From a bacterium (GTDB lineage Bacteria > UBP14 > UBA6098 > B30-G16), in NCBI GenBank assembly GCA_021159335.1, contig JAGGRZ010000015.1, forward strand, positions 1 to 54,322: 54,322 nucleotides of DNA. Reading direction: 5' to 3'. Below, in pieces: positions 1 through 9,700 of the stretch. The notes beneath the pieces were generated by a model. It had not been told where the DNA came from and searched no databases. It saw only the letters and a list, made by a program, of their open reading frames with translations. Position numbers and translations under genes: made by a program. Position 1 is the first letter of the stretch, and the number at the start of each line of letters is the position of its first letter.

Positions 1-618
1 CTCATACATATCACAATATTTTTAGTTATATACTTATCGATGTTATTCATGTTTCGCGAGGACGCGGCTATAGTTCGATACATTGTTCCAATATTTCCCC
101 TTATCATATTGATATTCCTTTATGGCATTAATGAACTTATAAGAGACAAAAAATTAAACAAAATTATAATTTATCTGATACTTGTACTTATGCTCATAAG
201 CGCGACCGTTGCCTATGTGAAAACCGTGCGTACCAGCTTGCCATCCTTAATCTCAAACATAAAAGGAGACAGATTCGCAGGTTACAACCCAACCTATTCA
301 AATTTCATATTGGCGTGTGAATGGATAAGAAACAATACGCCCGAGGATGCCCTGATACTATGCAGAAAACCTCGGCTCGCATGGTATTTCTCAGGAAGGA
401 AAGTAGCCGAGTATCCATATGCAGAACCTCCAAAAATAATCGATTTTATAGATTCTGCGGGTGTGGATTTCGTAATAGTTGACAGAATGACATATTCGAC
501 AGGATATATATTAATCCCGGCGATAAATCAGTATCCTGAAAGGTTCGAAATAAAATATGTAACCGATAACGAGCCAAAAACTTTTGTGTTGAAAGTGCTC
601 CCCAAAACCGTAAAATAA
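1..618 (+). CDS. C-terminal part of a membrane glycosyltransferase-like protein (GT-C/ArnT type), truncated by window edge
   Basis: The frame is open from base 1, so the real start lies upstream; 205 residues are visible. They begin in a hydrophobic stretch, followed by the RYIVPIFPL segment and two further membrane helices (about residues 24-42 and 53-72). A soluble tail of about 125 residues follows, with a WIRNNTPEDALILCRKP stretch. An Arg-Tyr followed by a Pro-rich hydrophobic helix, then a periplasmic domain opening with a WI-NTP-like stretch, is typical of polyprenyl-phosphate-sugar-dependent GT-C transferases of the PMT/ArnT superfamily. In those proteins the catalytic acidic residues sit in the N-terminal half, which is not present here, so the substrate cannot be judged. 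It could also be a DUF2723-like or other multi-spanning protein. Confidence 0.6.
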   Translation, partial: LIHITIFLVIYLSMLFMFREDAAIVRYIVPIFPLIILIFLYGINELIRDKKLNKIIIYLILVLMLISATVAYVKTVRTSLPSLISNIKGDRFAGYNPTYSNFILACEWIRNNTPEDALILCRKPRLAWYFSGRKVAEYPYAEPPKIIDFIDSAGVDFVIVDRMTYSTGYILIPAINQYPERFEIKYVTDNEPKTFVLKVLPKTVK

Positions 619-648
619 TTAGAAGAAGCACGACATTTACGGGAAGAA

Positions 649-1791
649 ATGAGCAAAAACAGTTTTAAAATAATCTTATTAATTCTGTTGATAGGACTTT
701 TTACAGCCTCCAACAGCTCAATTCTCAACAGAGTTAAAAAAGCAGCTATTCTTACGGCTCAAAAAATTCGCAATTATGGTCTTTCTCTTCACGAAGCTAT
801 GTGGTACAGAAAACTTGCTGATGGTTCCGTTCAATGTGAACTTTGCCCGTTCAGATGCATAATAAAGGAGGGCGAGCGAGGAATCTGCGGTGTTCGTGCC
901 AATATCGATGGTAAACTTAGAACGCTGGTTTACTCAAGACCAGTAGCGGTCCATATCGACCCTATAGAGAAAAAGCCCCTTTTCCACTTTTTGCCGGGCA
1001 CCAAGTCTTTCTCAATTGCTACAGTGGGCTGCAACCTATCATGCATTTTCTGCCAGAACTGGACTATCTCACAGGCACTGCCCGAGGAAACACCTTTTGT
1101 CGTTATGACACCTCAAGATGTAGTCAGAAAGGCACTGGAAACGGGCTGCAAATCAATCGCATACACTTACTCCGAACCATCTGTGTTCTACGAATACATG
1201 TATGATACTGGCGTGCTTGCCCACAAAGCTGGACTTAAAAATGTGTGGATAACATGCGGTTACATTAACGAAAAACCTTTAAGGCAACTTGCGAAAGTTA
1301 TCGATGGCGCAAATGTCGACCTTAAAGGCCCAGAAAGCTTCTACATAAAATACACGAAATCCTCGCGAAAAACGGTTCTTAACACGCTCAAGATACTTCG
1401 CCAAGAGGGCGTCTGGATAGAGGTAACCAACTTAATCATACCGGGCGCCAATGATGACCCCGACACTATTCGCGAAATGTGCCGTTGGCTGGTCAAGAAT
1501 CTCGGTCCCGATGTTCCCCTTCATTTTTCGAGGTTCTATCCCAACTATAAACTAAACGATAGGCCCCCTACTCCCGTCAAAACCCTCCATATGGCAAGGC
1601 GAATAGCGCTCGAGGAAGGTATAAAATATGTCTATATTGGCAATGTTCCCGGTGATGCTGGAGAGGACACATATTGCCCCACCGACGGCAAAAAGCTCAT
1701 CGATAGAGAGGGATACTGGATAGTCGACTATAAGCTCGATAGCAATGGTTGCTACGGGAAAAGCTGCTGCGTACCCGGGGTGTGGAAATAA
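649..1791 (+). CDS. amrS: AmmeMemoRadiSam system radical SAM protein with N-terminal hydrophobic segment
   Basis: This radical SAM enzyme binds a 4Fe-4S cluster through C128, C132 and C135 in GCNLSCIFCQNW, the CxxxCxxC signature. Upstream is the family's extra cysteine region (C63, C66, C70, C80, in CELCPFRC and GICGVR), followed by SRPVAVHIDPIEKKPLFHF. These features match the AmrS/PflA-like family found with AMMECR1 and Memo proteins; the physiological reaction is not settled to my knowledge. Length (380) is normal except for about 45 extra N-terminal residues holding a hydrophobic run (residues 8-22), which could be a signal peptide or anchor. Neither the AMMECR1 nor the Memo partner is in the window. 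A GGAAG element precedes the ATG. The gene starts 30 bp after the glycosyltransferase and may be co-transcribed with it. Confidence 0.87.
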   Translation: MSKNSFKIILLILLIGLFTASNSSILNRVKKAAILTAQKIRNYGLSLHEAMWYRKLADGSVQCELCPFRCIIKEGERGICGVRANIDGKLRTLVYSRPVAVHIDPIEKKPLFHFLPGTKSFSIATVGCNLSCIFCQNWTISQALPEETPFVVMTPQDVVRKALETGCKSIAYTYSEPSVFYEYMYDTGVLAHKAGLKNVWITCGYINEKPLRQLAKVIDGANVDLKGPESFYIKYTKSSRKTVLNTLKILRQEGVWIEVTNLIIPGANDDPDTIREMCRWLVKNLGPDVPLHFSRFYPNYKLNDRPPTPVKTLHMARRIALEEGIKYVYIGNVPGDAGEDTYCPTDGKKLIDREGYWIVDYKLDSNGCYGKSCCVPGVWK

Positions 1792-1841
1792 GGGGTTAAT
1801 TATTGAAAAATTTTCGGAAAACACAGCAAAAGGAGGATTAT

Positions 1842-1856
1842 ATGAAAAATTACTAA
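1842..1856 (+). other. Four-codon mini-ORF behind a strong Shine-Dalgarno
   Basis: AAAGGAGG at about 1829-1836 is followed 5 bp later by ATG and only MKNY before a TAA stop. The gap between amrS and the secreted protein at 1911 is otherwise short and featureless. It may be a translated minigene, a leader, or the decayed start of a lost gene; there is no way to tell from sequence alone. Confidence 0.25.
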
Positions 1857-1910
1857 GAATTAGGCGAGGAGAGCAAAAATTGTAGCCAAAAAATAAGAAA
1901 GGGGGAAAAT

Positions 1911-3473
1911 ATGAAGTGTTTAAGATCTATGATTTTAATTCTAATATTGATTAACATTGTGCACGGCTCAAATTTTTCCAGAAAAATTGAATTGTCATAT
2001 CTCGATATTGTCCGCGAACTCGCCCAAACACCAGATGGTGGATATATCCTTGTGGGAATACTCAGTAATCCATCAGAAATGGGCTTCTCTCCATATTTGA
2101 TTAAGTTCGACCAAAATGATTCAATAATTTGGATAAAAGCGCTGGACATAACGAATCTTGACACAGCAATTATTCCCATTTGCCCTACTCAGGATAGTGG
2201 TTGCGCTATTGTTATCAATTCAGATTTCATGGTTACAGCACCAAAAACGACTATTGTCAAATATAGTAAATCTGGAAGAATCCAGTGGGCGACCCAGATA
2301 TCATTTCCAGATACAATAAGTATTTGGCGATTTCCAGATATTACCCAAATTTCGGATGAAGGATTTATTATTCTTATTCCAATAACTATTTCATCATTAA
2401 ACTCACGAATAGGCGTATTTAAACTTAACTCAGCTGGAACACTTGAGTGGTCAAAGACAATCTCAACTCCTAATTCCGTCACCAAAGCAAAAGTAGTGCC
2501 TGAAACGAACAACAAATTCACAGTCGCCCTACAAACATTTGCCCCCGGAACAAACAGCATAGTTTTAGCTCAATTAAGATCCTCAGCCCGAGCAATAAGA
2601 ACACGCCAATTTTCATTCGTTACAGATGTCAGACTATCGGACTTCAAGAAAACCAGCGATGGTGGATATATAGTTGCTGGCAAATGCAGAGACGCAATCG
2701 GTTACTGGAATATATTTTTGATTAAAGTCGACAGCATACTTTCGTTAAACTGGGCAAAAATATTTGGCTTAAATCGCATGAACCTTGCGGTTAACCATGT
2801 TGCACAAACATTTGACGGTGGGTACATAATTGCTGGACAACTAATAAAAAATTATAATCCAAAGGAATTTCTTGTGGCAAAATTCGACTCCGCTGGCGAT
2901 TTAAGCTGGGCAAAAGTAATACCCGATAGTCTTAGCAGTGCTGAAGATTTATTCCAGAAACAAGATAGTTCAATCATAGTTATAGGAAAAACGACTAAAT
3001 ACGCTCGTTATGTGCAGGCTTCAATACTGGCAAAATTCGAGAGAAACGGTTACAATTGCCTTACTGTAGATACTATGCTCACTTCATCTGTCATGTCTCC
3101 GTCAATATCTCTTGGAATCGTAAGAGCAGAAACTTTGTTGATTACATCGAGTCATCCGACCGTTGTGGATACCCCAATTCCTTATGTTGATTCCTTGATA
3201 TGCTACTCTACAAAAGTGGCTGAGGAAACGAAAACCCCTATGCCCTTAAAAGTAAGTTTGCAACCTAACCCATTCAACAACGCCTGCATCATATCCGCAC
3301 CGAATGCTGCATCCATCGAAATTTTCGACATAAGCGGAAAAAGAATTGCACAATTTATGCGCTCAAATGTCCTGTGGAAACCCGACGAAAAATTAAGAAG
3401 TGGAGTATACATAGTGAGAATTAGACTCAGAAACGGAAAAACCCTGAGTTATAGGGCATTTTTCATTAAATAA
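1911..3473 (+). CDS. Secreted DGGYI-repeat protein with Por/T9SS-type C-terminal sorting domain
   Basis: Residues 1-19 form a signal peptide (basic start, ILILILINIV core, cleavage near HG-S). The body carries repeated blocks spaced about 50-60 residues apart with motifs such as TPDGGYILVG, TSDGGYIVAG and TFDGGYIIAG, each followed by a KFD or KVDS strand and a W-AK strand; this looks like a beta-propeller. From about residue 440 a Por-type sorting domain follows: LQPNPFN, then IEIFDISGKRI, then LRSGVYIVRIRLRNGK, ending in an FFIK-like terminus. In FCB bacteria this domain directs type IX secretion and surface attachment. A strong AAAGGGGG site precedes the ATG. Substrate or adhesive role is unknown. 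No type IX machinery gene is visible in the window. Confidence 0.8.
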   Translation: MKCLRSMILILILINIVHGSNFSRKIELSYLDIVRELAQTPDGGYILVGILSNPSEMGFSPYLIKFDQNDSIIWIKALDITNLDTAIIPICPTQDSGCAIVINSDFMVTAPKTTIVKYSKSGRIQWATQISFPDTISIWRFPDITQISDEGFIILIPITISSLNSRIGVFKLNSAGTLEWSKTISTPNSVTKAKVVPETNNKFTVALQTFAPGTNSIVLAQLRSSARAIRTRQFSFVTDVRLSDFKKTSDGGYIVAGKCRDAIGYWNIFLIKVDSILSLNWAKIFGLNRMNLAVNHVAQTFDGGYIIAGQLIKNYNPKEFLVAKFDSAGDLSWAKVIPDSLSSAEDLFQKQDSSIIVIGKTTKYARYVQASILAKFERNGYNCLTVDTMLTSSVMSPSISLGIVRAETLLITSSHPTVVDTPIPYVDSLICYSTKVAEETKTPMPLKVSLQPNPFNNACIISAPNAASIEIFDISGKRIAQFMRSNVLWKPDEKLRSGVYIVRIRLRNGKTLSYRAFFIK

Positions 3474-3542
3474 CTGTTCCCCAGCATTTCTTGCTCAAAC
3501 AGAATTAACACGGCTTACCTTTACCTTGCGAAATTAGCCCGA

Positions 3543-3558
3543 GATTAATTTATTAATC
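3543..3558. promoter_or_regulatory. 16-bp perfect inverted repeat at the lpxA start
   Basis: GATTAAT and ATTAATC flank a 2-bp centre, ending 3 bp before the lpxA ATG and occupying the place where a Shine-Dalgarno would sit. No purine-rich ribosome binding site is seen. It may be a repressor site or an AT-rich coincidence. Confidence 0.3.
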
Positions 3559-3561
3559 AAA

Positions 3562-4359
3562 ATGGGTATTAAGATACATCCTACTGCGTATGTTTCGCCT
3601 GGTGCTGAGCTTGGCGATGGGGTCGAAGTTGCTGAGCACGCTATAATACGCGATGAGGTCGTGCTGGCTGAGAATGTTTATGTCGGACCCTCAACTATAA
3701 TAGAAGGTCCCACCAGCATCGGCGAAGGAACGAAAATTCTTTTTGCCGCATCCTTGGGACTCCCCCCGCAAGACCTCAAATACCGTGGCGAGAAAACCGA
3801 ACTCATAATAGGAAAAGAGAATGTGATACGAGAATTCGTTACCATTCATCGTGGCACAAAAGGCGGCGGCGGAAAAACGATAATTGGCAACAACAACTTG
3901 CTTATGGCCTACACACATGTTGCGCACGACTGCAAAATAGGGAACAATGTTATATTAGCCAATCTTGCCCAACTTGGTGGACATGTACTAATTGAGGACA
4001 TGGCTATACTTGGCGGAATGGTAGCCGTACACCAATTCGTAAGGATTGGTAAGCTCGCTATGATAGGCGCATCATCGCTCGTTTTGCAGGATGTGTTGCC
4101 TTTTGCTTTGGTTTCAGGTAATCCAGCACGGGTAAGAGATATAAACAGAATCGGTATGAGAAGGAAAAATTATCCTCGCGAGAAAATAGATGCAGTTCAT
4201 AAAGCGATAAAACTTATTGCGCACTCAGGATTGGCACTACCGCGAGCTATACAAAAAATAAAGCGTGAGGTCGCCAACACTGACGAAGTAGAGCACATCA
4301 TTAAATTTGTGGAGAACAAAAGCAGCCGAGGCATAATGCGGGGAAAAATATGTCAATAA
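3562..4359 (+). CDS. lpxA: Acyl-ACP--UDP-N-acetylglucosamine O-acyltransferase
   Basis: This enzyme catalyses the first step of lipid A synthesis, transferring a 3-hydroxyacyl chain from ACP to UDP-GlcNAc in the cytoplasm. The N-terminal two thirds is a left-handed beta-helix of hexapeptide repeats. The motif IREFVTIHRGT and the catalytic histidine H122 in THVAHDCKIGNN (equivalent to E. coli H125) are present, followed by GGMVAVHQFVRIG. The C-terminal helical region is also complete. Length 265 is close to the usual 262. It is not beside lpxD or fabZ as in proteobacteria, but its last codons overlap the next gene by 10 bp. No Shine-Dalgarno is visible, and an inverted repeat abuts the start. 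Its presence implies a lipopolysaccharide outer membrane. Confidence 0.95.
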   Translation: MGIKIHPTAYVSPGAELGDGVEVAEHAIIRDEVVLAENVYVGPSTIIEGPTSIGEGTKILFAASLGLPPQDLKYRGEKTELIIGKENVIREFVTIHRGTKGGGGKTIIGNNNLLMAYTHVAHDCKIGNNVILANLAQLGGHVLIEDMAILGGMVAVHQFVRIGKLAMIGASSLVLQDVLPFALVSGNPARVRDINRIGMRRKNYPREKIDAVHKAIKLIAHSGLALPRAIQKIKREVANTDEVEHIIKFVENKSSRGIMRGKICQ

Positions 4360-4964
4360 ATCCCAATGACGACATCCACAACATTAGATTCCTTTGTTTC
4401 GATTTCGAGATGACGGGGCTCGACCCTTTACGCGATTCAATAATCGAGATAGGTGCGGTTCCACTTTTCGGGACCGAATTTGATGGAGAAGTCTTTTTTA
4501 CTCCTGTCCAACCCATGACTTTCGTAAGCACACAAAGCAAGAAGGTTCACGGACTCGACGGCGATGAGCTATGGATGGCACCCACAGCTGAGGTAGCTCT
4601 TTCAGAGTTCATTCAACTTGCGCAGGGCAGAATACTTATGGGACAGAATCCTGCCGTTGACCTTGCGTTCCTGTGGTACAACGCAAAAAATATCGGCTTC
4701 TCACCGCCCACCGACTGGGCTATCGACATATCAAAAGTCTTCTCAAAAATTTTCCCGTCACACAAGCATCTAAACCTAAGCTCCATGGCGGAACGAGTCG
4801 GAATAACAACAAGAAGATGGAAACACAATGCTCTTGACGATGCACTTTTAGTTGCGCAGATATTCCAGAAAGTGGTGCCAACATTAAGCAGACATGGAAT
4901 AAGAACTCTTAGAGAACTAAGGAACCTTGCTTCAGTAAGAAGAATTGAGGACAACTATGTTTAG
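4350..4964 (+). CDS. DnaQ-like (DEDDh) 3'-5' exonuclease
   Basis: The protein has the three exonuclease motifs of the DnaQ superfamily: ExoI FDFEMTGLDP (D18, E20), ExoII GQNPAVDLAFL, and ExoIII HNALDDA, where the histidine marks the DEDDh subtype. At 204 residues it is a bare exonuclease domain, like PolIII epsilon subunits or standalone proofreading and repair nucleases; which of these cannot be decided here. The ATG lies inside the end of lpxA (10-bp overlap), so translation is probably coupled. The stop overlaps the start of the following permease, giving a tight lpxA-exonuclease-permease string. Confidence 0.8.
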   Translation: MSINPNDDIHNIRFLCFDFEMTGLDPLRDSIIEIGAVPLFGTEFDGEVFFTPVQPMTFVSTQSKKVHGLDGDELWMAPTAEVALSEFIQLAQGRILMGQNPAVDLAFLWYNAKNIGFSPPTDWAIDISKVFSKIFPSHKHLNLSSMAERVGITTRRWKHNALDDALLVAQIFQKVVPTLSRHGIRTLRELRNLASVRRIEDNYV

Positions 4965-6639
4965 CACCATATTTAAACTAAAACTAAAACTTATTCTGAG
5001 ACTTATTTTCACAGGTGACGCGGAACACTGGGCTAAAGTAGCAACGGCGATAGTGGTTATAGGCGGCTTTTTCGCTGGAATATATTACATTTTCCTGCGA
5101 ATATTCAATTATTTCATCTCAGTAGAGGAAATAGGTGTTGCACTCGCCGACAGAGTAATATCCATAGGCTTTCTTGCTTTTTTCGTGATGCTTTTGATAA
5201 GTAACATTATAAGCTCCATTTCCACACTTTTTCGCTCAGCAGAAACGGAATACTTCATGTCCATCCCAATGACCCACAGTCAGGTTTTCTGGAGCAGGTT
5301 TGTGGACAACTTCTTCTACTCTTCATGGGCAACGGCAGTAGCTGGTTTCCCTATGGCTTTAGCATACATAATTACCAATCACATTCCAGTCTGGCGGTCA
5401 ATATGGGTTTTTGCTGCGCTTCTTGTTTTCCTTATCATCCCAGCGCTACTTGGCGCAGTTATCGCCATGATTCTTATGATAATAGCGCGAAAATTCACTT
5501 TCAAGTGGACTGCAATATCATTGGTAATAATAAGTTTGGCTGTTATCTACATATATGTAAAAAACAACCTTTCAGGCGGGCTAATGTATAATGTGCTCGG
5601 GGATATGACCATGCTCAACTACTACCTAAGGGAACTCGGCAGTTATAGAAATCCATATTTTCCACATATATGGTTTGCCGAAATAATGCGCTCCCTTAGG
5701 TTAGGAGACTTCCGCCACGGTCTCATGTTCAGTTCTGCTTTGGCATCATCCGCACTTTTTGGATTGCTCGTTACTGATATCATTGCCAAAAAAATCTTCT
5801 TCCCGTCTTTCGAAACAGCCTTAACGATGACTCAAAAGAAGCAAAGAAAAATCCGCTCTATATTCAAATCATTAGTATGGCGAGGATTAGCATTCGTGAG
5901 TCAGGATGTCCGCGCGCTAACCGCAAAGGATGCCAAGCTATTTTTCCGTGACGCCAATCAATGGTCGCAATTCACCGTGCTTCTCGTGCTTTTAATCCTC
6001 TATCTTGCCAATTTGCGTTTCGTTCCCCGCCACATAACGAGCACATATCTTCTGACATTAATAGCTTTTGCTAATTTCGCATTTTGCGGGTATATACTTG
6101 CGACGCTGTGTGTACGATTCGTGTATCCAGCTATAAGCATGGAGGGCAAAAGTCTTTGGGCACTGCTTTCCTCTCCTTTAGAAATTAAAAAGCTTTTTCG
6201 GGAAAAGCTTTCAACATCGTTTCTCGTATTTTTGATAGTTGCAGAACTAATAGCACTTATTTCGAACAGTATGCTTGCTTTTAACACTATAATAACTGTG
6301 CTAACCGCAGTGGGAATTTTCCTTATGAGCATATCACTTGTGAGTCTTAACACGGGACTGGGAATGGCCATGCCGAATTTTGAGGAGCTGAATCCTATGC
6401 GAATAGCAAGCTCGGGCGGTGGCATGATAGCTGCATTAACTTCGTTAATATATGTGGGAGCTATGGTAATACTTCTTGCGGTTCCTGCACACAGATACAT
6501 GCTCTTTGTCAGAACCGGGCAACCATTCTCAACAATTGAAATGGCAATAATTATTGGCATGGCAGCGCTTGTTAATGCTCTCGCAATGTATTTCCCGTTA
6601 AAAGTGGGTATGAAAAGATTTGCGAATCGAGACTTCTAA
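4957..6639 (+). CDS. ABC-2-type transporter permease-like membrane protein
   Basis: There are about twelve hydrophobic segments, with soluble joints between them. Two YFMSIPMT / LLSSPLE-like elements (about residues 105 and 410) resemble the conserved 'P-hot/P-cold'-type joints of large ABC-2 exporter permeases, in which such loops contact the ATPase. The ATG at 4957 is chosen over the in-frame TTG at 4945 because GAGGA sits 5 bp upstream; this gives 560 residues and an 8-bp overlap with the exonuclease stop. No ATP-binding subunit is found on either side, so the partner must be encoded elsewhere or the call is too specific. Substrate unknown. Confidence 0.6.
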   Translation: MFSTIFKLKLKLILRLIFTGDAEHWAKVATAIVVIGGFFAGIYYIFLRIFNYFISVEEIGVALADRVISIGFLAFFVMLLISNIISSISTLFRSAETEYFMSIPMTHSQVFWSRFVDNFFYSSWATAVAGFPMALAYIITNHIPVWRSIWVFAALLVFLIIPALLGAVIAMILMIIARKFTFKWTAISLVIISLAVIYIYVKNNLSGGLMYNVLGDMTMLNYYLRELGSYRNPYFPHIWFAEIMRSLRLGDFRHGLMFSSALASSALFGLLVTDIIAKKIFFPSFETALTMTQKKQRKIRSIFKSLVWRGLAFVSQDVRALTAKDAKLFFRDANQWSQFTVLLVLLILYLANLRFVPRHITSTYLLTLIAFANFAFCGYILATLCVRFVYPAISMEGKSLWALLSSPLEIKKLFREKLSTSFLVFLIVAELIALISNSMLAFNTIITVLTAVGIFLMSISLVSLNTGLGMAMPNFEELNPMRIASSGGGMIAALTSLIYVGAMVILLAVPAHRYMLFVRTGQPFSTIEMAIIIGMAALVNALAMYFPLKVGMKRFANRDF

Positions 6640-6654
6640 CTGCAAAAGCTTGGC

Positions 6655-6683
6655 TTGACATAATTTTGATATATAGATATTTT
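6655..6683 (+). promoter_or_regulatory. Probable promoter for the large repeat protein
   Basis: A perfect TTGACA (6655-6660) is followed after 17 bp by TATTTT (6678-6683), 27 bp ahead of the ATG at 6710. The same -35/-10 pair recurs upstream of other genes in this window, including a non-coding RNA, which supports it. Confidence 0.55.
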
Positions 6684-6709
6684 AATTTTCAAATTAAAGA
6701 AATTTCTAA

Positions 6710-9700
6710 ATGAAACACGCTACTAACGAAAAAAATCAAAGTTTGAGAATTTGTGTATTAATTTTTGCTTTCTTAACTTTGGTATCCTACCTTTCTGCTC
6801 AATCCTCGAGCAGCTACAAAATAGAGTGGAACACGATAGATGCTGGCGGCAGTGAGGGAGACCTCATGCGCTCAACTAACTACAAGTCCACAGCTGCCGT
6901 TGGTCAATCCACGCCTATCGATGTCAGCTGGCTTCATAGCACACACAAACTCGTTCACCTAGGTTTCAGAAAAATTGACCTCGACTGGAGACCACCATTA
7001 ACCCAGTTTTTCGGCGACATCGTTACCTACGATACCATATCGGCCGACTCAATACTTCTTTTCTGGATAGGCAACGACACGACTCCAGAGGAAGGTTTCG
7101 GCTGGGGAATGTGGGTTTACGACCTTCAATACAGACCCAGCACAACCGGCACATGGACATCTTTACTTACCGAATCCCCCGATACATCGTACATGTTCAG
7201 AGGCATGACCGATGGAATGTGGTATTACTTTCGTGTCCGTGGACACGACCTTGCAACCAATGTTCCCGATTGGGACACATCTTTGGTCGCGATAGACTCC
7301 GTTTATTGCCAGCTAATACTCTATAATTTAGTTGTGGAGACCGGCTTTCCTGACGGAATAATAATAGTTGACGGCGCAAGCTACACCTCACCTTTCATTG
7401 AGTACTTTTCGGGGACAATAACACACACTATCGCGGTCTACGAAACAGTTGTCGTTGGTGATTCAGTCAGATACATCTTCAAGCAATGGGAAGATGGTGA
7501 TACATCTCTTCTGCGGACGGTAACTATTTTGGGTGACTCAACGCTAACCGCGATATATAAGCCGCAATACAGGCTAATCATAGCCAACCCTTCAGGCTAC
7601 GATACTCCATCACCTGACACAGGGCATTACTGGATAGATTCAGCTGGTACAGTGCTTGCAACCATGACTACCTCTCCAGTTACTGTCGCTGCGGGTTCGT
7701 TGGCGTACTGCATAGGATTCTACGGAACCGGCTCAGCACCCGATTCAGGATTTGGCACCAGTGTATACTTTACAATGAGTTCTCCCTCAAGCATTACATG
7801 GCGATGGATAACAGTTCCAGAAGGAACTCCCGAATGCACGCTTTATGTTTACTCACAATATGGTCATCCGATGCCATCGGATACAACCGTTTATCCATGT
7901 GGCACACACATAGTCGCCACGGTTGAGGAATCCATTTTGGTTGGTGGCTTATGGCACCACTGCACAGGATGGCTTGGTGGTGGAGCAGTACCCGATTCGG
8001 GAACCACCAACACCGTTGCTTTCACGCTAACAGCGACATCGTGGATAGTATGGCAATGGGACTCGCTGTGGCTGCTGCCACTGGTAGTGGAAAACGACGG
8101 GATAACTCCATCTGATACCGACGGTTACGATACCCCCTCTCCTCCACCAGGATTTTATTGGGTTCCGAAAGACACGATAGTAAACGCATCAATACACATA
8201 ACGGACGCTGCGGCATTCATGCGCTACATAGGGTATTGGGCAAGTGGGTCCATATTCCCGCCGGCGGGTATAGACTCATTGCTGTCGTTCAGAATGACAC
8301 AGCCAACATGGTTGCACTGGCGGTGGGCACCTGCGGGAACAACCATAGTCTGTCTCGCGGTATTCTCCGAGTATGACGCACCCAATCCACCCGTTGGGGT
8401 CACATGCTACCCGTACGGAACTACCATAAATGCTTCGGTAGCGCCAATGACAGCTGACAGCCACTATTGCACGGGCTACTGGGGAAGCGGCTCTGTGCCG
8501 ACAGATACAACCGGAACCGACCCCACCCCCTGGGAAGTAAGCTTCAGTCTTACCGAGAATTCGCAACTCGTGTGGATGTGGGATTCACTCGTGAGATTCC
8601 CGCTTGTAGTCAGGAACGAAGGGGTGTCTCCAACCGATACGGACGGTTATGATACACCAATACCTACAGTGGGGATTCATTGGTATGATAGCGGTGACAC
8701 AATTTTCGCGCACATAAACCGCTACGACTCTGCAGCTTCTATGCAATGCATAGGTTTCTGGGGAAGTGGGTCAGCACCAGGAGCATCATCGGATACTGCG
8801 GTGGAATTTACGATAAGACTTCCAAGCTTTATAAGCTGGCGATGGGCACCATTAGGGACCACCATAGTCTGCTTAACCGTTTACTCCGAATACGGCACAC
8901 CAATGCCTCCAAGAGGGACATCGTGTTATCCTATATACACAACAATCACAGCAACAGTTGACGAGTCCGTGTATGTTTCAGCTATAGGTGATTGGGTTAA
9001 TGTAAGAGGTTACCGTGGTTCGGGTTCTGTTCCTGATAGTGGTTTTGGAAATTCGGTAACATTCACAATAGACACTTCCTCGTGGATAGTATGGCAATGG
9101 GATACTACGCTTCGCTGGCCATTTGTCGTGGTAAGTGCGCATGATGCTCCTACTCCACCTGTGGGCACAAATTGGTTCGACGATGGCGACACAATAAATG
9201 GTCATGTCTGGCTTACAGACGGGGCATGGGCTTGCATCGGATACAACGGCTTCGGTGACCTTGATAGCAGTTTCACTCACTTTTTCGAATTCGTGATTCA
9301 TTCACCTTCAGGGGTGGAATGGCTGTGGAGCACTACAGCAAAAAGAATTATAGTTCAGAAAAATCCGCTCTCCGATACACTCGGATTCATAACTATAAAC
9401 GGAGTAACATTCTATAACTCATCATCTGAAACACTTTATGCTGAAGCCGGAGAAACGCTTGAGCTTTCCGTATCACAAATAGACTATCTGCCAGATTCGC
9501 TAAACAGATTCCACTTCAACATGTGGCTTGACAGCGTATACGACACATCGAGAACATACATCGTTGTAACTGATACCATCTTCTATGCCAACTATGTGCC
9601 GCAGAATCTGGTTATCGTGAGGAAAATACCGTCTTCAAATGTTTTCGGAACCCTTACTGTTGATACTACTACTTATACCGACTCAGCGTCTGTATACCAA

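Noticed and set aside
6000-6560. 186-codon open frame antisense to the ABC-2-like permease
   Set aside because: The forward frame has a ribosome site, coupling to its neighbour and coherent membrane helices; the antisense has none.
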